Positions 16,902 through 28,000 of a stretch of 40,599 nt of DNA are shown here, in pieces. The translations under genes and the position numbers were made by a program. The stretch is from Congregicoccus sp964517665 (lineage in GTDB: Bacteria > Verrucomicrobiota > Verrucomicrobiia > Opitutales > Opitutaceae). The number at the start of each line of letters is the position of its first letter. Within the stretch, counting starts at the first letter, position 1. The notes beneath the pieces were generated by a model, which saw nothing but the letters and a program-made list of their open reading frames with translations, did no database searches and had not been told where the DNA came from. The DNA lies in the NCBI GenBank assembly GCA_964517665.1, contig CAZFCY010000016.1:1-40599 (forward strand), in the 5' to 3' direction.

Positions 16902-17668
16902 GCGGTTGTTTCCACCGATCGGAGCAGGCGCCCCACTTCCGCGACAGTGCGGTGAAACACCTCCGTGTCGCGCAGTTCGGCCGTTCGCCTGCCCGGAAAC
17001 GAGATCGGCACATCGGCGCGCACGCGGCCGGGATTGGCCGCCATGACGACGACACGATCGGAAAGGAAAACCGCCTCCGCCACCGAGTGCGTGACGAACA
17101 GCGCCGTCCACCCGCGCTCCTTGTGCATCTCGACCAGCTCCTCGTTGAGATGATGGCGCGTCATCGCATCGAGCGCGCCGAAAGGCTCGTCGAGCAGCAG
17201 GAGGCGCGGCGATTGCGCGAGCGCGCGCGCCACCGACACGCGCATCTTCATCCCTCCTGAAAGCTGCCGCGGATACCGCGTCGCCACGCCATCGAGACGG
17301 ACGAGCCGGAGCATCTCGTCCGCGATGCGCGCGCGCTCGGCCGGCGCGACCCCGCGGATGCGCAGCGGCAGTTCGATGTTCTTCCTCACCGTCCGCCAGG
17401 GCAGCAGCGTCGCGTCCTGAAAGATGAAAGCCGTCTGCCCGTTTTTCTGCGACGGCGAGACGCCGTCCACGAGCAGCTCGCCCGCCGAAACCGCGCTCAG
17501 CGCGCTGACCAGCCGCAACAAGGTGGACTTTCCGCAGCCGCTCGGCCCGATCACGGAGACAAACGCGCCCGGCTCGACCGCGAGATCGATCCCCTCGAGG
17601 ACGAGCGGACCGTCTCCAAACCGTTTGGAGACACCTTGAAACGCGACGCTTGCAGCCGGATTCGACAC
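16898..17668 (-). CDS. ABC transporter ATP-binding protein (SsuB/TauB type)
   Basis: The ATPase of the importer. It has Walker A GPSGCGKST, Q-loop FIFQDATLLPW, signature LSGGMKMRV, Walker B LLLLDEPFGALD and H-loop VTHSV. I chose the GTG at 17668, which has GGGG about 9 bases upstream; a TTG at 17680 would add four residues and lacks any ribosome site. It is the first gene of the operon. The promoter must be in the 395-base divergent region toward 18064, which contains two palindromes (17819-17842 and 17883-17900). Confidence 0.9.
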   Translation of the reverse strand: MSNPAASVAFQGVSKRFGDGPLVLEGIDLAVEPGAFVSVIGPSGCGKSTLLRLVSALSAVSAGELLVDGVSPSQKNGQTAFIFQDATLLPWRTVRKNIELPLRIRGVAPAERARIADEMLRLVRLDGVATRYPRQLSGGMKMRVSVARALAQSPRLLLLDEPFGALDAMTRHHLNEELVEMHKERGWTALFVTHSVAEAVFLSDRVVVMAANPGRVRADVPISFPGRRTAELRDTEVFHRTVAEVGRLLRSVETTA

Positions 17669-17686
17669 GGAAAACCCCAAGCATCG

Positions 17687-17704
17687 GGAGTCGAAAGTCG
17701 AAGG
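17687..17704 (-). repeat. Second copy of the 18-base ccttcgactttcgactcc repeat
   Basis: This is an exact reverse complement of 13639-13656. It lies on the coding strand side just before the ABC ATPase start, in the same relative position as its twin before the AMP nucleosidase gene. It may be part of a leader or a mobile repeat that tolerates this position. Confidence 0.6.
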
Positions 17705-17818
17705 TCAAAAGGCGAATGATCCATCCGCCCGCATCCGGCCGGAAATCGAGAGACGCCTGCGCGCCATCCAGATTTTTTTCCAACCCGGACCTGGAAGCGC
17801 GCCTCCCCCGAGGCCACG

Positions 17819-17842
17819 ATTCTGTAACGTACGCGACAGAAT
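17819..17842. promoter_or_regulatory. Spaced inverted repeat, possible operator
   Basis: ATTCTGT (17819-17825) and ACAGAAT (17836-17842) are perfect inverted arms separated by 10 bases, centred 162 bases from the ABC ATPase start and 234 bases from the GCH2 start. About one helical turn separates the arm edges, as in dimeric regulator sites. No regulator gene lies next to it, so it could also be a repeat element. Confidence 0.35.
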
Positions 17843-17882
17843 TATGGCTTTCTCGAACCTCGCTTTCACCCGGGGGTGGGAG

Positions 17883-17900
17883 CGCGATTGCATAATCGCG
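17883..17900. repeat. Perfect hairpin cgcgatt-gcat-aatcgcg
   Basis: A 7-bp stem with a 4-base loop, preceded by gtgggag. The form (gggagcgcgatt...aatcgcg) resembles the REP-like units elsewhere in the window but is shorter. Confidence 0.5.
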
Positions 17901-18063
17901 ATGAGTTCGCGGCCCGAACCAGGCGCCGTCTCCACCTTTCGCATGCGGTGGAAGCCGCTGCTGCTCTTCCCTGGAGCCTTCGCGGCGGCATTGCCATTTA
18001 CGGGGAATCGATGAACGCTTTTCCGTGCTGCGACCAGGGTTGGTCGCGGGTTTCGCTTCATTC

Positions 18064-19683
18064 ATGAGCAACAAGACTTCCGTCCACGCGGTTCCTGAAA
18101 CGCCTCCATTTTCCGACTCCGGCTTCGCGGCCGGAAACGGCGGCGGCGACCTGCAACCGTTGATCGACATGCTGCAACACCAGCACGGCGCCGTCGGCGA
18201 CCTCACGCCGATCCACGAACGCCCGCTTTACGGCACCACGCTCTTCCTCGCGCGCTGCACGCTCGAGACGCGCTTCGGGATGTTTCGCGCCTTCATTTTC
18301 CAGGATATCATCAACAAGGCCTATATCATCGCGCTGGCTCACGGCGACATCGTGCGCGCGACCGAGCTTCACACCCGCATCCACTCCTCGTGCGTCACGA
18401 GCGAGACGCTTCGCGGCTGCGATTGCGACTGTGTGCAGCAGCTCGAGGGCGCGATCAAGGTCATCGCGGAGCGCGGCAACGGGATCCTGTTTTATCTCAT
18501 GCAGGAGGGCCGCGGCGTCGGCTATGTCGCGAAGGCGCGCGACCGCATGCTCGTCCAGGCCTCGCTCGATCAGATCTCCACGTTTCAGGCCTACAAGTGC
18601 ATGGGCCTGCGCAAGGACCATCGCAATTACGACAATATATCGCAGATCTGCCACCTCCTCGGCATCCACGCGGGATTCATCGTCCTGACGAACAATCCCG
18701 ACAAGATCGCCGCGCTCGAGGCGCAGGGCCTGAAGGTCGTCCGCGGCGAGGCGCTCGAGTTCGAGCCTTCGCCCTTCAACCTCGCCTACCTCACCTCGAA
18801 GGCGTCATCCGGCCACATCCTCCGCCGGCCCGCCGCTTCGCTCGTGAAGAGCGCGCTGCCGCCGGACCCCGTCGCGCCGTTTCGCCCGCACACGCTTCCC
18901 TCCGCGCCGCGCTTCATATACTCCGCCAGCTACTACCTTCCGATGAAGCCGGTCGAAGACGAGATCCTGCTCACGGGCGAGCAGTTCAGGGAGCTGTTTC
19001 GCGAGACCGCCGTCGAGCGCTATATGTCCGGCGACAAGCCGCTCGTGACCGGCTACCAGCTCATCCGCGACCACCGTTTCATCATCCGGGTCAACCGCGC
19101 CAATCTCGCCGGGTTTCGCCGCTCGCACCCCGGGAATCCGATCGGCGACCTGCTCACGACGCCCTACTGGTTTCGCGTCCATGTCTACTTCGATATCGTG
19201 ACGAGCCAGGAATTCGTCGTCCTCACCTACGGCGCGCCGCGGCTTTACGATGTGCCCGTGGTGCGGGTCCAGAGCGAGTCGCTCTTCAACCGCTTTCCGC
19301 TGCGCAACATGGACAACCGCGACAAGTTCAAGAAGTCCGTGCAGCACATCGTCCACTACGGCGTCGGCGCAATCCTCCTGCTCTACTTCGACGGCCGCGG
19401 CGCCGGCTTCGGCGCCCACGCGACGGATCGCATGATGACCGAGCGCGGGCTCACGATCAGCAGCGACGAATCCTACCGCAAGATGGGCGTGGTTTACGAC
19501 AGCCGCGATTACGACGCGTGCATGATGCTCCTGCGCCATCACATCCCGAACGAGAAGATCCAGATGGTGATGAACTCGCCGACCAGCCTCGTCCGGAAAA
19601 AGGAGTACGCCTCGGCGCTCAACCATCACAATATCGATGTGCGCAAGTGGATCTTCCTCGACGAGGAATCCGTGGCGGAATGA
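18064..19683 (+). CDS. Tandem GTP cyclohydrolase II protein: intact N-terminal and degenerate C-terminal domain
   Basis: A 539-residue cytoplasmic protein made of two GCH2 (RibA-type) units. The first (about 45-260) keeps the zinc cysteines C110, C121 and C123 with the E. coli spacing (11 and 2), the QEGRGVGY loop, TNNPDKIAAL and YLTSKASSGHIL. The second (about 290-535) aligns on VRVQSES (400-406) where active enzymes have VRVHSEC; D417 and R419 replace the next two cysteines and FDGRGAGFG replaces QEGRG. So the second unit should lack zinc and catalysis. RibA opens GTP to 2,5-diamino-6-ribosylamino-pyrimidinone phosphate for riboflavin. No RibB domain or rib genes are nearby, so a non-riboflavin pathway is possible. 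A SIS-domain gene follows. Confidence 0.8.
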   Translation: MSNKTSVHAVPETPPFSDSGFAAGNGGGDLQPLIDMLQHQHGAVGDLTPIHERPLYGTTLFLARCTLETRFGMFRAFIFQDIINKAYIIALAHGDIVRATELHTRIHSSCVTSETLRGCDCDCVQQLEGAIKVIAERGNGILFYLMQEGRGVGYVAKARDRMLVQASLDQISTFQAYKCMGLRKDHRNYDNISQICHLLGIHAGFIVLTNNPDKIAALEAQGLKVVRGEALEFEPSPFNLAYLTSKASSGHILRRPAASLVKSALPPDPVAPFRPHTLPSAPRFIYSASYYLPMKPVEDEILLTGEQFRELFRETAVERYMSGDKPLVTGYQLIRDHRFIIRVNRANLAGFRRSHPGNPIGDLLTTPYWFRVHVYFDIVTSQEFVVLTYGAPRLYDVPVVRVQSESLFNRFPLRNMDNRDKFKKSVQHIVHYGVGAILLLYFDGRGAGFGAHATDRMMTERGLTISSDESYRKMGVVYDSRDYDACMMLLRHHIPNEKIQMVMNSPTSLVRKKEYASALNHHNIDVRKWIFLDEESVAE

Positions 19684-19730
19684 GCGGGCGGCCCGGCCAC
19701 AAAACTGCGCCCAGCCAATACGGGACAATG

Positions 19731-19799
19731 GCCACAAGAAAGCACAAGATGCACAAAAGCCGGAACCTCCTTTTCGCGCATTTTGCGCCTCTTTGCGGC
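19731..19799. repeat. Degenerate A-rich inverted repeat
   Basis: The arm starting gccacaagaaagcacaagat (19731-19759) is mirrored by 19770-19799, whose reverse complement begins gccgcaaagaggcgcaaaat. It fills most of the 172-base gap between the tandem GCH2 gene and the SIS gene. It resembles the repeats at 3081-3186 and 20955-21058 and could also end transcription. Confidence 0.55.
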
Positions 19800-19855
19800 T
19801 ATAACAATTCGTCCGCCCCGACGCCTCGTGGCTGAGGAAACCACTAAATAATTGG

Positions 19856-20932
19856 ATGGTTTCAAAAGAGAGTGACACCGATCCGCTCGGACACGCGCTG
19901 CTCGCGCGGCGGCTCGCGCTCATTCCGGAGTTGTTGCTCGACCTCGCGCAACATCCGCTCGAGCGCGTGTCCGCGCGCACGCTCACGGCGCGCAGTTTCC
20001 TCGTCACCGGCACGGGAAGCTCGGAGGCGCACGCGCGGTTTCTCGTCCACCTCCTCAACCGCCACGCGCGCCGCCCGGCGGAGTTCATTCCGCTCTCCGC
20101 CTTCTGCGACATGCCCGCCGAGTTCGGCCGCGGCCGCGCGCTGGTGGTGATCAGCCAGGGGCTGTCGCCCAACGCCCAGGTCGCGATCGATCGCCGCGAG
20201 GATTTCGATCACCTCGTGGTTTTCACCTCCACCACCGCCGCCGGAGCCGAGGCCGCCGGCAAGCGCGACCGCGCGGAGCGCATCCGGCATCTGGAACAAT
20301 CCGGGGTCGAGTTCGTCCGCAGTCCGCTCGAGGAGGAATACTCGACCCTCATCCGCTTCGTCGGCCCGCTCGCGGTTTATTTAAGCGTGCATCAATTCGT
20401 GCGCTGCCTCGCGGCCGAGCTGCTTCCGCCGATCACGAGCGGCGAGCTGGCGCGCATGCTCGACGCCCGGGCGCCCGCCTCCGTGGTCGATCGCTTCGCC
20501 TCGCACGCGGAGGATTTCAAACGCGGCTTTTATCTGCTCGCCGGCTCGCCCTTGTGCGAGTTCGCGCAGAACCTCAGCTACAAGTTCCTCGAGGGTGTCT
20601 TCTGGTCCGCGCCGGTCATCTGGGACTACCTGCAGTTCGCGCACGGGCCGTTCCAGGAAGTCACGCTCCAGCCGCGCCCGGTCGTGATGCTGCAGGGGCC
20701 GGGCGAGACCGAGCACGATCTCGCCGCGCGCACGCGCCGCATGCTCGTCTCCGCCGGCGTGCCGTGCATCGATATTTCAACCACGACGCCCGCGCCGCTC
20801 TGCGTCTTCGAATACGAGGCGCTCTTCAACGATCTCGTCCTGCGACTCATCCGCCGCCTCGGCGTGAACCAGCGCAACTGGCCGAGCAAGGGAAGGGACG
20901 ACCCGCTCTACGGCTTCTTCCGCGTCGGATGA
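19856..20932 (+). CDS. SIS-domain protein (sugar-phosphate isomerase/deglycase fold)
   Basis: A 358-residue protein with two SIS-type halves. The first contains TGTGSSEAHA (51-60) and VISQGLSPNAQ; the second contains FLEGVFWSAPVIWDYLQFAHGPFQE, reminiscent of the EisY...HGP segment of the GlmS isomerase and FrlB-type deglycases. SIS enzymes isomerise or cleave aminosugar phosphates. There is no glutaminase domain, so it is not GlmS. A GAGGAAA lies upstream of the ATG at 19856. It follows the tandem GCH2 gene on the same strand, and an amino-ribosyl phosphate product of that enzyme would suit this fold. The specific reaction is unknown. Confidence 0.65.
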   Translation: MVSKESDTDPLGHALLARRLALIPELLLDLAQHPLERVSARTLTARSFLVTGTGSSEAHARFLVHLLNRHARRPAEFIPLSAFCDMPAEFGRGRALVVISQGLSPNAQVAIDRREDFDHLVVFTSTTAAGAEAAGKRDRAERIRHLEQSGVEFVRSPLEEEYSTLIRFVGPLAVYLSVHQFVRCLAAELLPPITSGELARMLDARAPASVVDRFASHAEDFKRGFYLLAGSPLCEFAQNLSYKFLEGVFWSAPVIWDYLQFAHGPFQEVTLQPRPVVMLQGPGETEHDLAARTRRMLVSAGVPCIDISTTTPAPLCVFEYEALFNDLVLRLIRRLGVNQRNWPSKGRDDPLYGFFRVG

Positions 20933-20954
20933 CGCGCCCCGAAAACCGGATCGC

Positions 20955-21058
20955 GCGAAAGGAAACGAGGAAAACAAAGGCAACCAGGAGAATGGATTCT
21001 GCTTTTGCTCCGACACTCTCGTTGTCTTCGCTGCTTTTCGCGCATATTGTCTTTGTGC
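20955..21058. repeat. Degenerate purine/pyrimidine inverted repeat in spacer
   Basis: gaaaggaaacgaggaaaacaaaggc near 20957 is imperfectly mirrored by gcttttcgcgcatattgtctttgtgc near 21035-21060, with ctctcgttgtcttcgct between. It is the same kind of spacer repeat as at 3081-3186 and 19731-19799. The rest of the 232-base gap (20933-21164) shows no gene. Confidence 0.4.
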
Positions 21059-21164
21059 ATGTCCCCATGCCCATGAATCGACGCGCGCCCGGCCTTTTGC
21101 TCATTGATCGTTCGGCATTGAGCCGCGCCGCGGGCTGCGCAATGTTCGCCGCCCCAGCCCCGGC

Positions 21165-21833
21165 ATGAAAACACATCGCCATCCTCTCCTGCGCGCGGCC
21201 GCGTTCCTGCTCGCGTGCGCCAGCGCTCCCGTTCTGCCGGCCGCGGAGTGGCAATCGCTTTTCGACGGCAAGACCTTCGCCGGCTGGACCTTCGACGTGA
21301 GGGACGACTCCGCGCCCGAGGCCATCTGGTCGACGCGCGACGGCGTGCTCGTGGTCGACGGCCAGGACAAGCCGCCCGGCGTGATGCGCACGACGGACGC
21401 TTACGAAAACTACGAACTGGAACTCGAATGGCGCTGGCCGGCCAGGCCGGGCAACTCCGGCGTCCTCGTCCATTGCTCCACGCCGCGGCGCATGGGCGTC
21501 TGGCCGCAATCGCTCGAGGTCCAGCTCGCCCACGAAAACGCCGGCGACTTCTGGATGATCGGCGAAACCATCGTCGTGCCCGGGGCGCAGATGCCGGAGA
21601 ACCCCAAACAGGAACGCCGGCGTCTCAACCTCACCGACGATTCCGAAAGGGCCGCGGGGGAATGGAACGCGATGCGCGTCGTCGCGCGCGGAAACACGAT
21701 CACCGTCCACGTCAACGGCGCGCGCGTGAACCACGCCACGGACTGCTCCGCGACCGAAGGCGCGATCGCGCTGCAAGCCGAGGGCTCGGACATCGAGTTT
21801 CGAAACATCCGCCTGCGCCCGATCGAGGAGTGA
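21165..21833 (+). CDS. Secreted DUF1080 (3-keto-disaccharide hydrolase) family protein
   Basis: A 222-residue exported protein. The signal peptide is KTHRHPLLRAAAFLLACASAPVLPAA, cut near residue 26. The mature part opens with WQSLFDGKTFAGW, the signature of the DUF1080 jelly-roll domain, and contains the NSGVLVHC and AGEWNAMRVVARGNTITVHVNG segments expected of it. Members hydrolyse 3-keto-glycosides or act on related glycans in the periplasm; such proteins are abundant in Verrucomicrobiota and Planctomycetota. No paired dehydrogenase gene is adjacent. It converges with the cytochrome/LRR gene 38 bases away, across a cccccggggg palindrome. Confidence 0.88.
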   Translation: MKTHRHPLLRAAAFLLACASAPVLPAAEWQSLFDGKTFAGWTFDVRDDSAPEAIWSTRDGVLVVDGQDKPPGVMRTTDAYENYELELEWRWPARPGNSGVLVHCSTPRRMGVWPQSLEVQLAHENAGDFWMIGETIVVPGAQMPENPKQERRRLNLTDDSERAAGEWNAMRVVARGNTITVHVNGARVNHATDCSATEGAIALQAEGSDIEFRNIRLRPIEE

Positions 21834-21871
21834 CGCCAGCCGCTCCCCCCGGGGGCTTCGATGCTATAACA

Positions 21872-23373
21872 TCATCGCCGCGCGCTTGTTTCCGGCTCGT
21901 TCTCGAAGGAAAGCTGCGTGATCGACTGATCGGAGAGTTTCGCGTCGAAGAGATATGCCTTTCGCAGCGCGGGAAATGTTCGCAGGTGGGCGGCTCCGGC
22001 GTCGTCGACTTCGGTGCGCACCAGGCTGATCCACTGCAAATGCGGCAGCGAGGCGAGGCGCGCGACTCCGGCGGAGGTGACCGCTGTTTCGGACAGGTCG
22101 AGTCTGCAAAGGTTGGCGAAACCGGCCACCGCCTCCATGCCTGCGTCGGTGACGCGTGTGCGCATGAGCTCGGCTTCCACGATCAATTCCGCGATCGGCG
22201 CCAGTCCGGCGAGGGTTTCGTCGTCGATGGCCTTGGAGTTGCCGAAGGTGCGCACTATCAACCCGTCGGTGGGAACCCGGGATACGGGGACGAGGCTGAC
22301 GCCGAGTTTTGTTTCGAGCGCCGCGATCTCCTCCGCTTTCCGACGATGGTCGGGGGCTCGCGGCGGAGGCGGTGATTCGGCTGTTTCTTCAGCGGGAATA
22401 TCCGCTCCGCCCGCGCGCAGGTCGGCCAGCGTTTTGACTGGCGAGGAACCGGCGAGAATCCACTGCTCGATGAGCGCGATCTCACGCCCGGTCGGCGGCT
22501 TCTTGTTCTCGGCCGGCATGAACTCTTCGTGATCCCCGGGCAGGGTGATGCGGCGATACAGCTCGCTGCCCTCCGGATGACCCGCCGCGACGACGCGGCC
22601 GCTCTCCCCGCCTTGCATGAGGGCGGCGAAACTATCCAGGCGCAGTTTTCCCTTCACCTTGTTCGATCCATGACAAAGCACGCAATGGTCCTCGAAGATC
22701 GGCTGGATATGTGTCGCGTAGAACGCATCGGCCGGCTCGTGCGCGAGCGCGAGCGCGCGCGTCTCGATCCCGAGCCAGTCGCGGACGGGAGCCGGCATGC
22801 GCTCGACCAGATAATCTTCTCCGCGGGTGAGAGAGCCGCCTTGATGACTCGTCCATCCCATCAAGCCGAGGGTGATGATCAGCGCGGCGACATATCCATG
22901 CTGCGCGCGGCCGGCGCGGGAGCCGGACGAGCGCGGACGCAGCGCCAGACAGAGCAGGCAGGCGGCGGCGAGAGCGATGCCTCCCCACATGTGGCGCTCG
23001 ACCAGATCGCCCTGGTAGCCGCTTCCGTAAGCCAGAAGCCAGCCACAAACCACGGCCGGGATCACCGAGAGCGCGGCCAAAGCAAGCACGAGCGGCACAG
23101 CGTCGCGGATCGCATGCCAGCGCTGAAACCGGCCCAGCAGTTCCATCAATGGCGCAAGAAAAATCAGCGCGATGGGGAAGTGAACGATGAGCGGATGGAA
23201 ACGCCCGATAAATTGAATCCAGTCGCCGCGCTCGTTGCCGTCGGGCGAAAAAAACAGCGCCGCGATCAACAGCAATCCGAAGGCGAGGGAAAGAATTCCC
23301 ATCAGAAACCGGAGCGCGAAACCGCGGCCTGCGCCCTTGCCGGCGCCGGGAACGTCATTTTCGGAACGGCGCA

Positions 23374-23374
<1 letters not shown>
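21872..23374 (-). CDS. Membrane DUF2231 / c-type cytochrome / leucine-rich-repeat protein
   Basis: A 500-residue protein. An N-terminal membrane domain with about four to five helices includes the DUF2231 motif HPLIVHFPIAL (60-70). A planctomycete-type cytochrome c segment follows, with haem site C231-x-x-C234-H235 (CVLCHG) and KLRLDSFAALMQGGESG. The C-terminus carries short leucine-rich repeats (about 375-480). The ATG at 23374 shares one base with the DUF1501 stop (TGATG); an in-frame GTG at 23377 is also possible. This architecture usually sits beside DUF1501 and DUF1553 genes, as here. The group is thought to work at the cell envelope, but its biochemical role is unknown. Confidence 0.82.
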
Positions 23375-24915
<1,541 letters not shown>

Positions 24916-24936
24916 GGATTCGCGGGTCTTGCTGTA

Positions 24937-24987
24937 GGAGCGGCTTCAGCCGCGATTTCGCTGATTTATCGCGGCTGAAGCCGCTCC
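24937..24987. repeat. REP-like palindrome, second copy
   Basis: The arm ggagcggcttcagccgcgat (24937-24956) is exactly repeated as reverse complement at 24968-24987 with an 11-base loop. The 20-base arm is identical to the core of the 8356-8426 palindrome, while the loop differs. It sits between the DUF1553 and DUF1501 genes within one minus-strand transcription unit. Confidence 0.85.
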
Positions 24988-25001
24988 CACCTCGTTATTG
25001 C

Positions 25002-28000
25002 TCATTTGGTCAAAAACTCATCCAGGTTTAGAAACTGGCTCGCGACCACCGCCCATGCGGCGATCTCGGCGGGAGCGAGCGTGGCATCCGCATTCGATTG
25101 GCCGACGGCAAGAAGCGCCTTCGCGCTTTCGGCATCGGCCGCGAATCGCGCCTGAAATTTCTCGGCGCCGCGCAGGATGAGCGCCGTTTCCTCCACCGTC
25201 AGCGAACGAGCGAGGGTCGTGCGCGCGAGGAAATCGATCCTCTCCTTCGGCGTCGCCGCTGCCTGGATCGCGCGCTCGGCCAGCTTCCGCGCGGCCTCGA
25301 CCCATTGCGGATCGTTCATCGTCACGAAGGCCTGCAGCGGCGTGTTCGTCCGCGCGCGCTCCGGGCAGACGACTTCGCGCGAAGGAGCGTCGAACGTTTC
25401 CAGACCCGGCGGCGGCGAGGCGCGCTTCCAGAATGTATAAACACTTCGCCGATACAGCCCCTCGCCTTCATCCTGAGCGTAAGTTTTGGTGTCCGACTCG
25501 GGCATGGCCACTTCCTCCCAGATGCCCGGCGGTTGATACGGCTTCACCGGCGGCCCGCCTATTTTTTCCACCAGCAGGCCCGAGGCCGCGAGCGCGCTGT
25601 CGCGCAGCGCCTCGCCATCCATCCGGAAACGCGGTCCGCGCGAGAGCAGCTTGTTTTCAGCATCCTTCGCGAGCCGCTCGGGCGTCACGACCGCGCTCTG
25701 GCGATACGTGGCCGAGGTCACGAGCAGCCGGTAGAATCGCTTCACGTCCCAGCCGCTCTCACGAAACTCCACCGCGAGCCAGTCCAACAGCTTCGGATGC
25801 GATGGATGCCCGCCCATGATGCCGAAGTCGCCCGCGGTCTCCACCAAGCCGCGCCCAAACACTTCCTGCCACATGCGATTCACCGTCACGCGAGCCATCA
25901 GCGGCTGCTCGGGACTGAGCAGCCACTCGGCCAGCCCGCGCCGGTTCGCGGGGACGCCCGGCGGCAACGGCGGCAGAAAGTGCGGCGTTGACGGCCCCAC
26001 CCGCTCGAGGCGCGCGTAATAATCGCCGCGCTTCAGCACATCGGCATACGCGGGCGATGGCTTCTCCTTCGCGATCAATGTCGGCGTGCCGTCCCTGGTC
26101 AGCGCCTCGAGAGCCTCCTCGTGCGACGCCACCGCGGCGGTCAGCGCGATCGTCTCGGAATCCATCTGGCCAAGAAAAAACTTCTTCGCCACGACGAAGC
26201 TTTCGTCGGTCGTCCATTTCGCGGGATCCGGTTCGCGCGCGACGATCTCCGCGGCGACGTCTTCGAATGGCAGTCGCGCCACTTCTTCCGGCTCGAGCAT
26301 GCGTTTATAGAAACGCACATCCTGGAAGCGCGCCTCGCGCAACGGCAGGCAATCGTCGCGCTGGCCGAGGTGCATCGCCGCATCCGTGCGGATCGAGTCC
26401 TCCTCCGAGAGCGAATCCAGCCTCGTGTCGGTCTCGGCCGGCGCGCCATTGATATAGAGTTTCAGTCCCCTGGACTTCCGCGATCCGTCATAAGTGAAGA
26501 AGACATGCGCCCACTCGTCGCGCGGAAACGCGCTCCGGGTCGCAACCTGAATGCCGCGTTTCGGTTTCGGCGTCTTCTGCGCGCGCGGATCGATCGGGGC
26601 GGCCTCCACCGGGGCTGGCGTGTTCGCGTCTGCCTCCTTCGTCGTCTCTGGCCGGACGGTGTCGGCGGCTGGTTCCGGCGTTTCAATAGCGGGCAGCAGG
26701 TTGACTATAAAATGCTCGTCCTCCTGATAGACATCCCACCCTGCTCCGCCTTTCCGCGCTTCGTCGCCCATCCGCGCGAGCATGGAGCCATTGCCGGTGC
26801 CGTTGCCTCCCCGCCCTCCGGGTTTGCCGCGCAACATCACCCAGCCGCCAGCGGAAAACTTGTCGTCCGCCTCCACGTCGCCGTGATCGCCGAGGTTGAT
26901 GCGCGAGAAGGTATTCATCCGCATCGAGGGCCAGAGCCAGGATTTCTCGCCCCATACGAGCGGATTGATGTCAGCCTGGAACCCGGTCGCCTTCGCTGCC
27001 GGCGCGGAATTTTTGATCATGTCACCCTCTCCTTCATCGCACCGCAGCCGCAGCTCGAGGCCTTCGGTCGAAACGGGCTGGGGACGGTTTCCGGCCGCCA
27101 GCCATTCACCGGTGAGTTCGCGGGCGCGCGCGCTTCTCGCGTCAAGCTTCGCCTGCAGCTCCGCGTGGGCCTTCAATACATACTCCGCCGTCGCCCGATT
27201 CTTCTCCTCGGGCAATCGAAGCACGGGGGCCGGATCGGCGACATTGGCATCCCAGGCTTTTTCCGCCGTGTTGCCGAGAAAGGCGGCGAGGCCGAAATGA
27301 TCCTTCTGCGTGATCGGATCGAACTTGTGATCGTGGCACGCCGCGCAACCCGTGGTCAGCCCGAGAAAAGTCGCGCCAAAGGCCTCCACGCGATCGCGCG
27401 TCTGATTCACGTATATCTCCTCCGGGATCGTGCCGCCTTCGTTGGTCGTGACGTTGCTGCGCACAAAGCCTGTTGCGATCAACTCGTCGAACGTGCGCGC
27501 CGGGAGCAAATCGCCCGCGAGCTGCTCGCGCACGAACTGATCGAACGGCTTGTTCGCATTGAACGCGCGAATCACATAATCACGATACGGCCAGATCGAA
27601 CGGTAGTTGTCGAAATGGAGCCCGTGCGTGTCCGCATAACGCGCGTAATCGAGCCAGTAGCGCGCGCGGTGCTCGCCATGGCGCGGGCTCGCGAGCAGGC
27701 GGTCGACGAGTTTCTCGTAGGCATCGGGCGACTGATCGGCGACGAACGCCGCGACCTCTTTCGGGGTCGGCACGATGCCGGTGAGATCGAGCGTGACGCG
27801 ACGGATGAGCGAGCGGCGATCGGCTTCGGGCGAGGGCTCGAGGCCCTCCTTCGCCAGCCGCGCGAAAACAAATGCGTCGATCGGATTGCGCGCGACACCT
27901 CTGGCTGTCCCGGCGATCGCGGGCGCCGCCGGACGCGTCGGCGCGATGAACGACCAATGTTCCTCGTATTCCGCGCCCCCGGCAACCCACTGGCGCAGGA

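Larger units (their letters stand above)
17705..18063. other. Divergent intergenic region
   Basis: This roughly 360-base stretch separates the ABC operon (-) from the tandem GCH2 gene (+) and has no credible gene. It holds a long T-tract near 17773-17779, a spaced inverted repeat at 17819-17842 and a perfect hairpin at 17883-17900. Promoters for both directions should be here, but I could not identify convincing -35/-10 pairs. I saw no TPP or FMN riboswitch core. Confidence 0.5.

Noticed and set aside
17669..18063. TPP riboswitch upstream of a possible thiamine-precursor importer
   Set aside because: I looked for the conserved CUGAGA and the ACCUGAUC-type core on both strands and did not see them.
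16902..18206. Upstream extension of the permease frame to 18206
   Set aside because: It runs antisense and out of frame through the ATPase gene; the ATG at 16901 overlapping the ATPase stop is the natural start.
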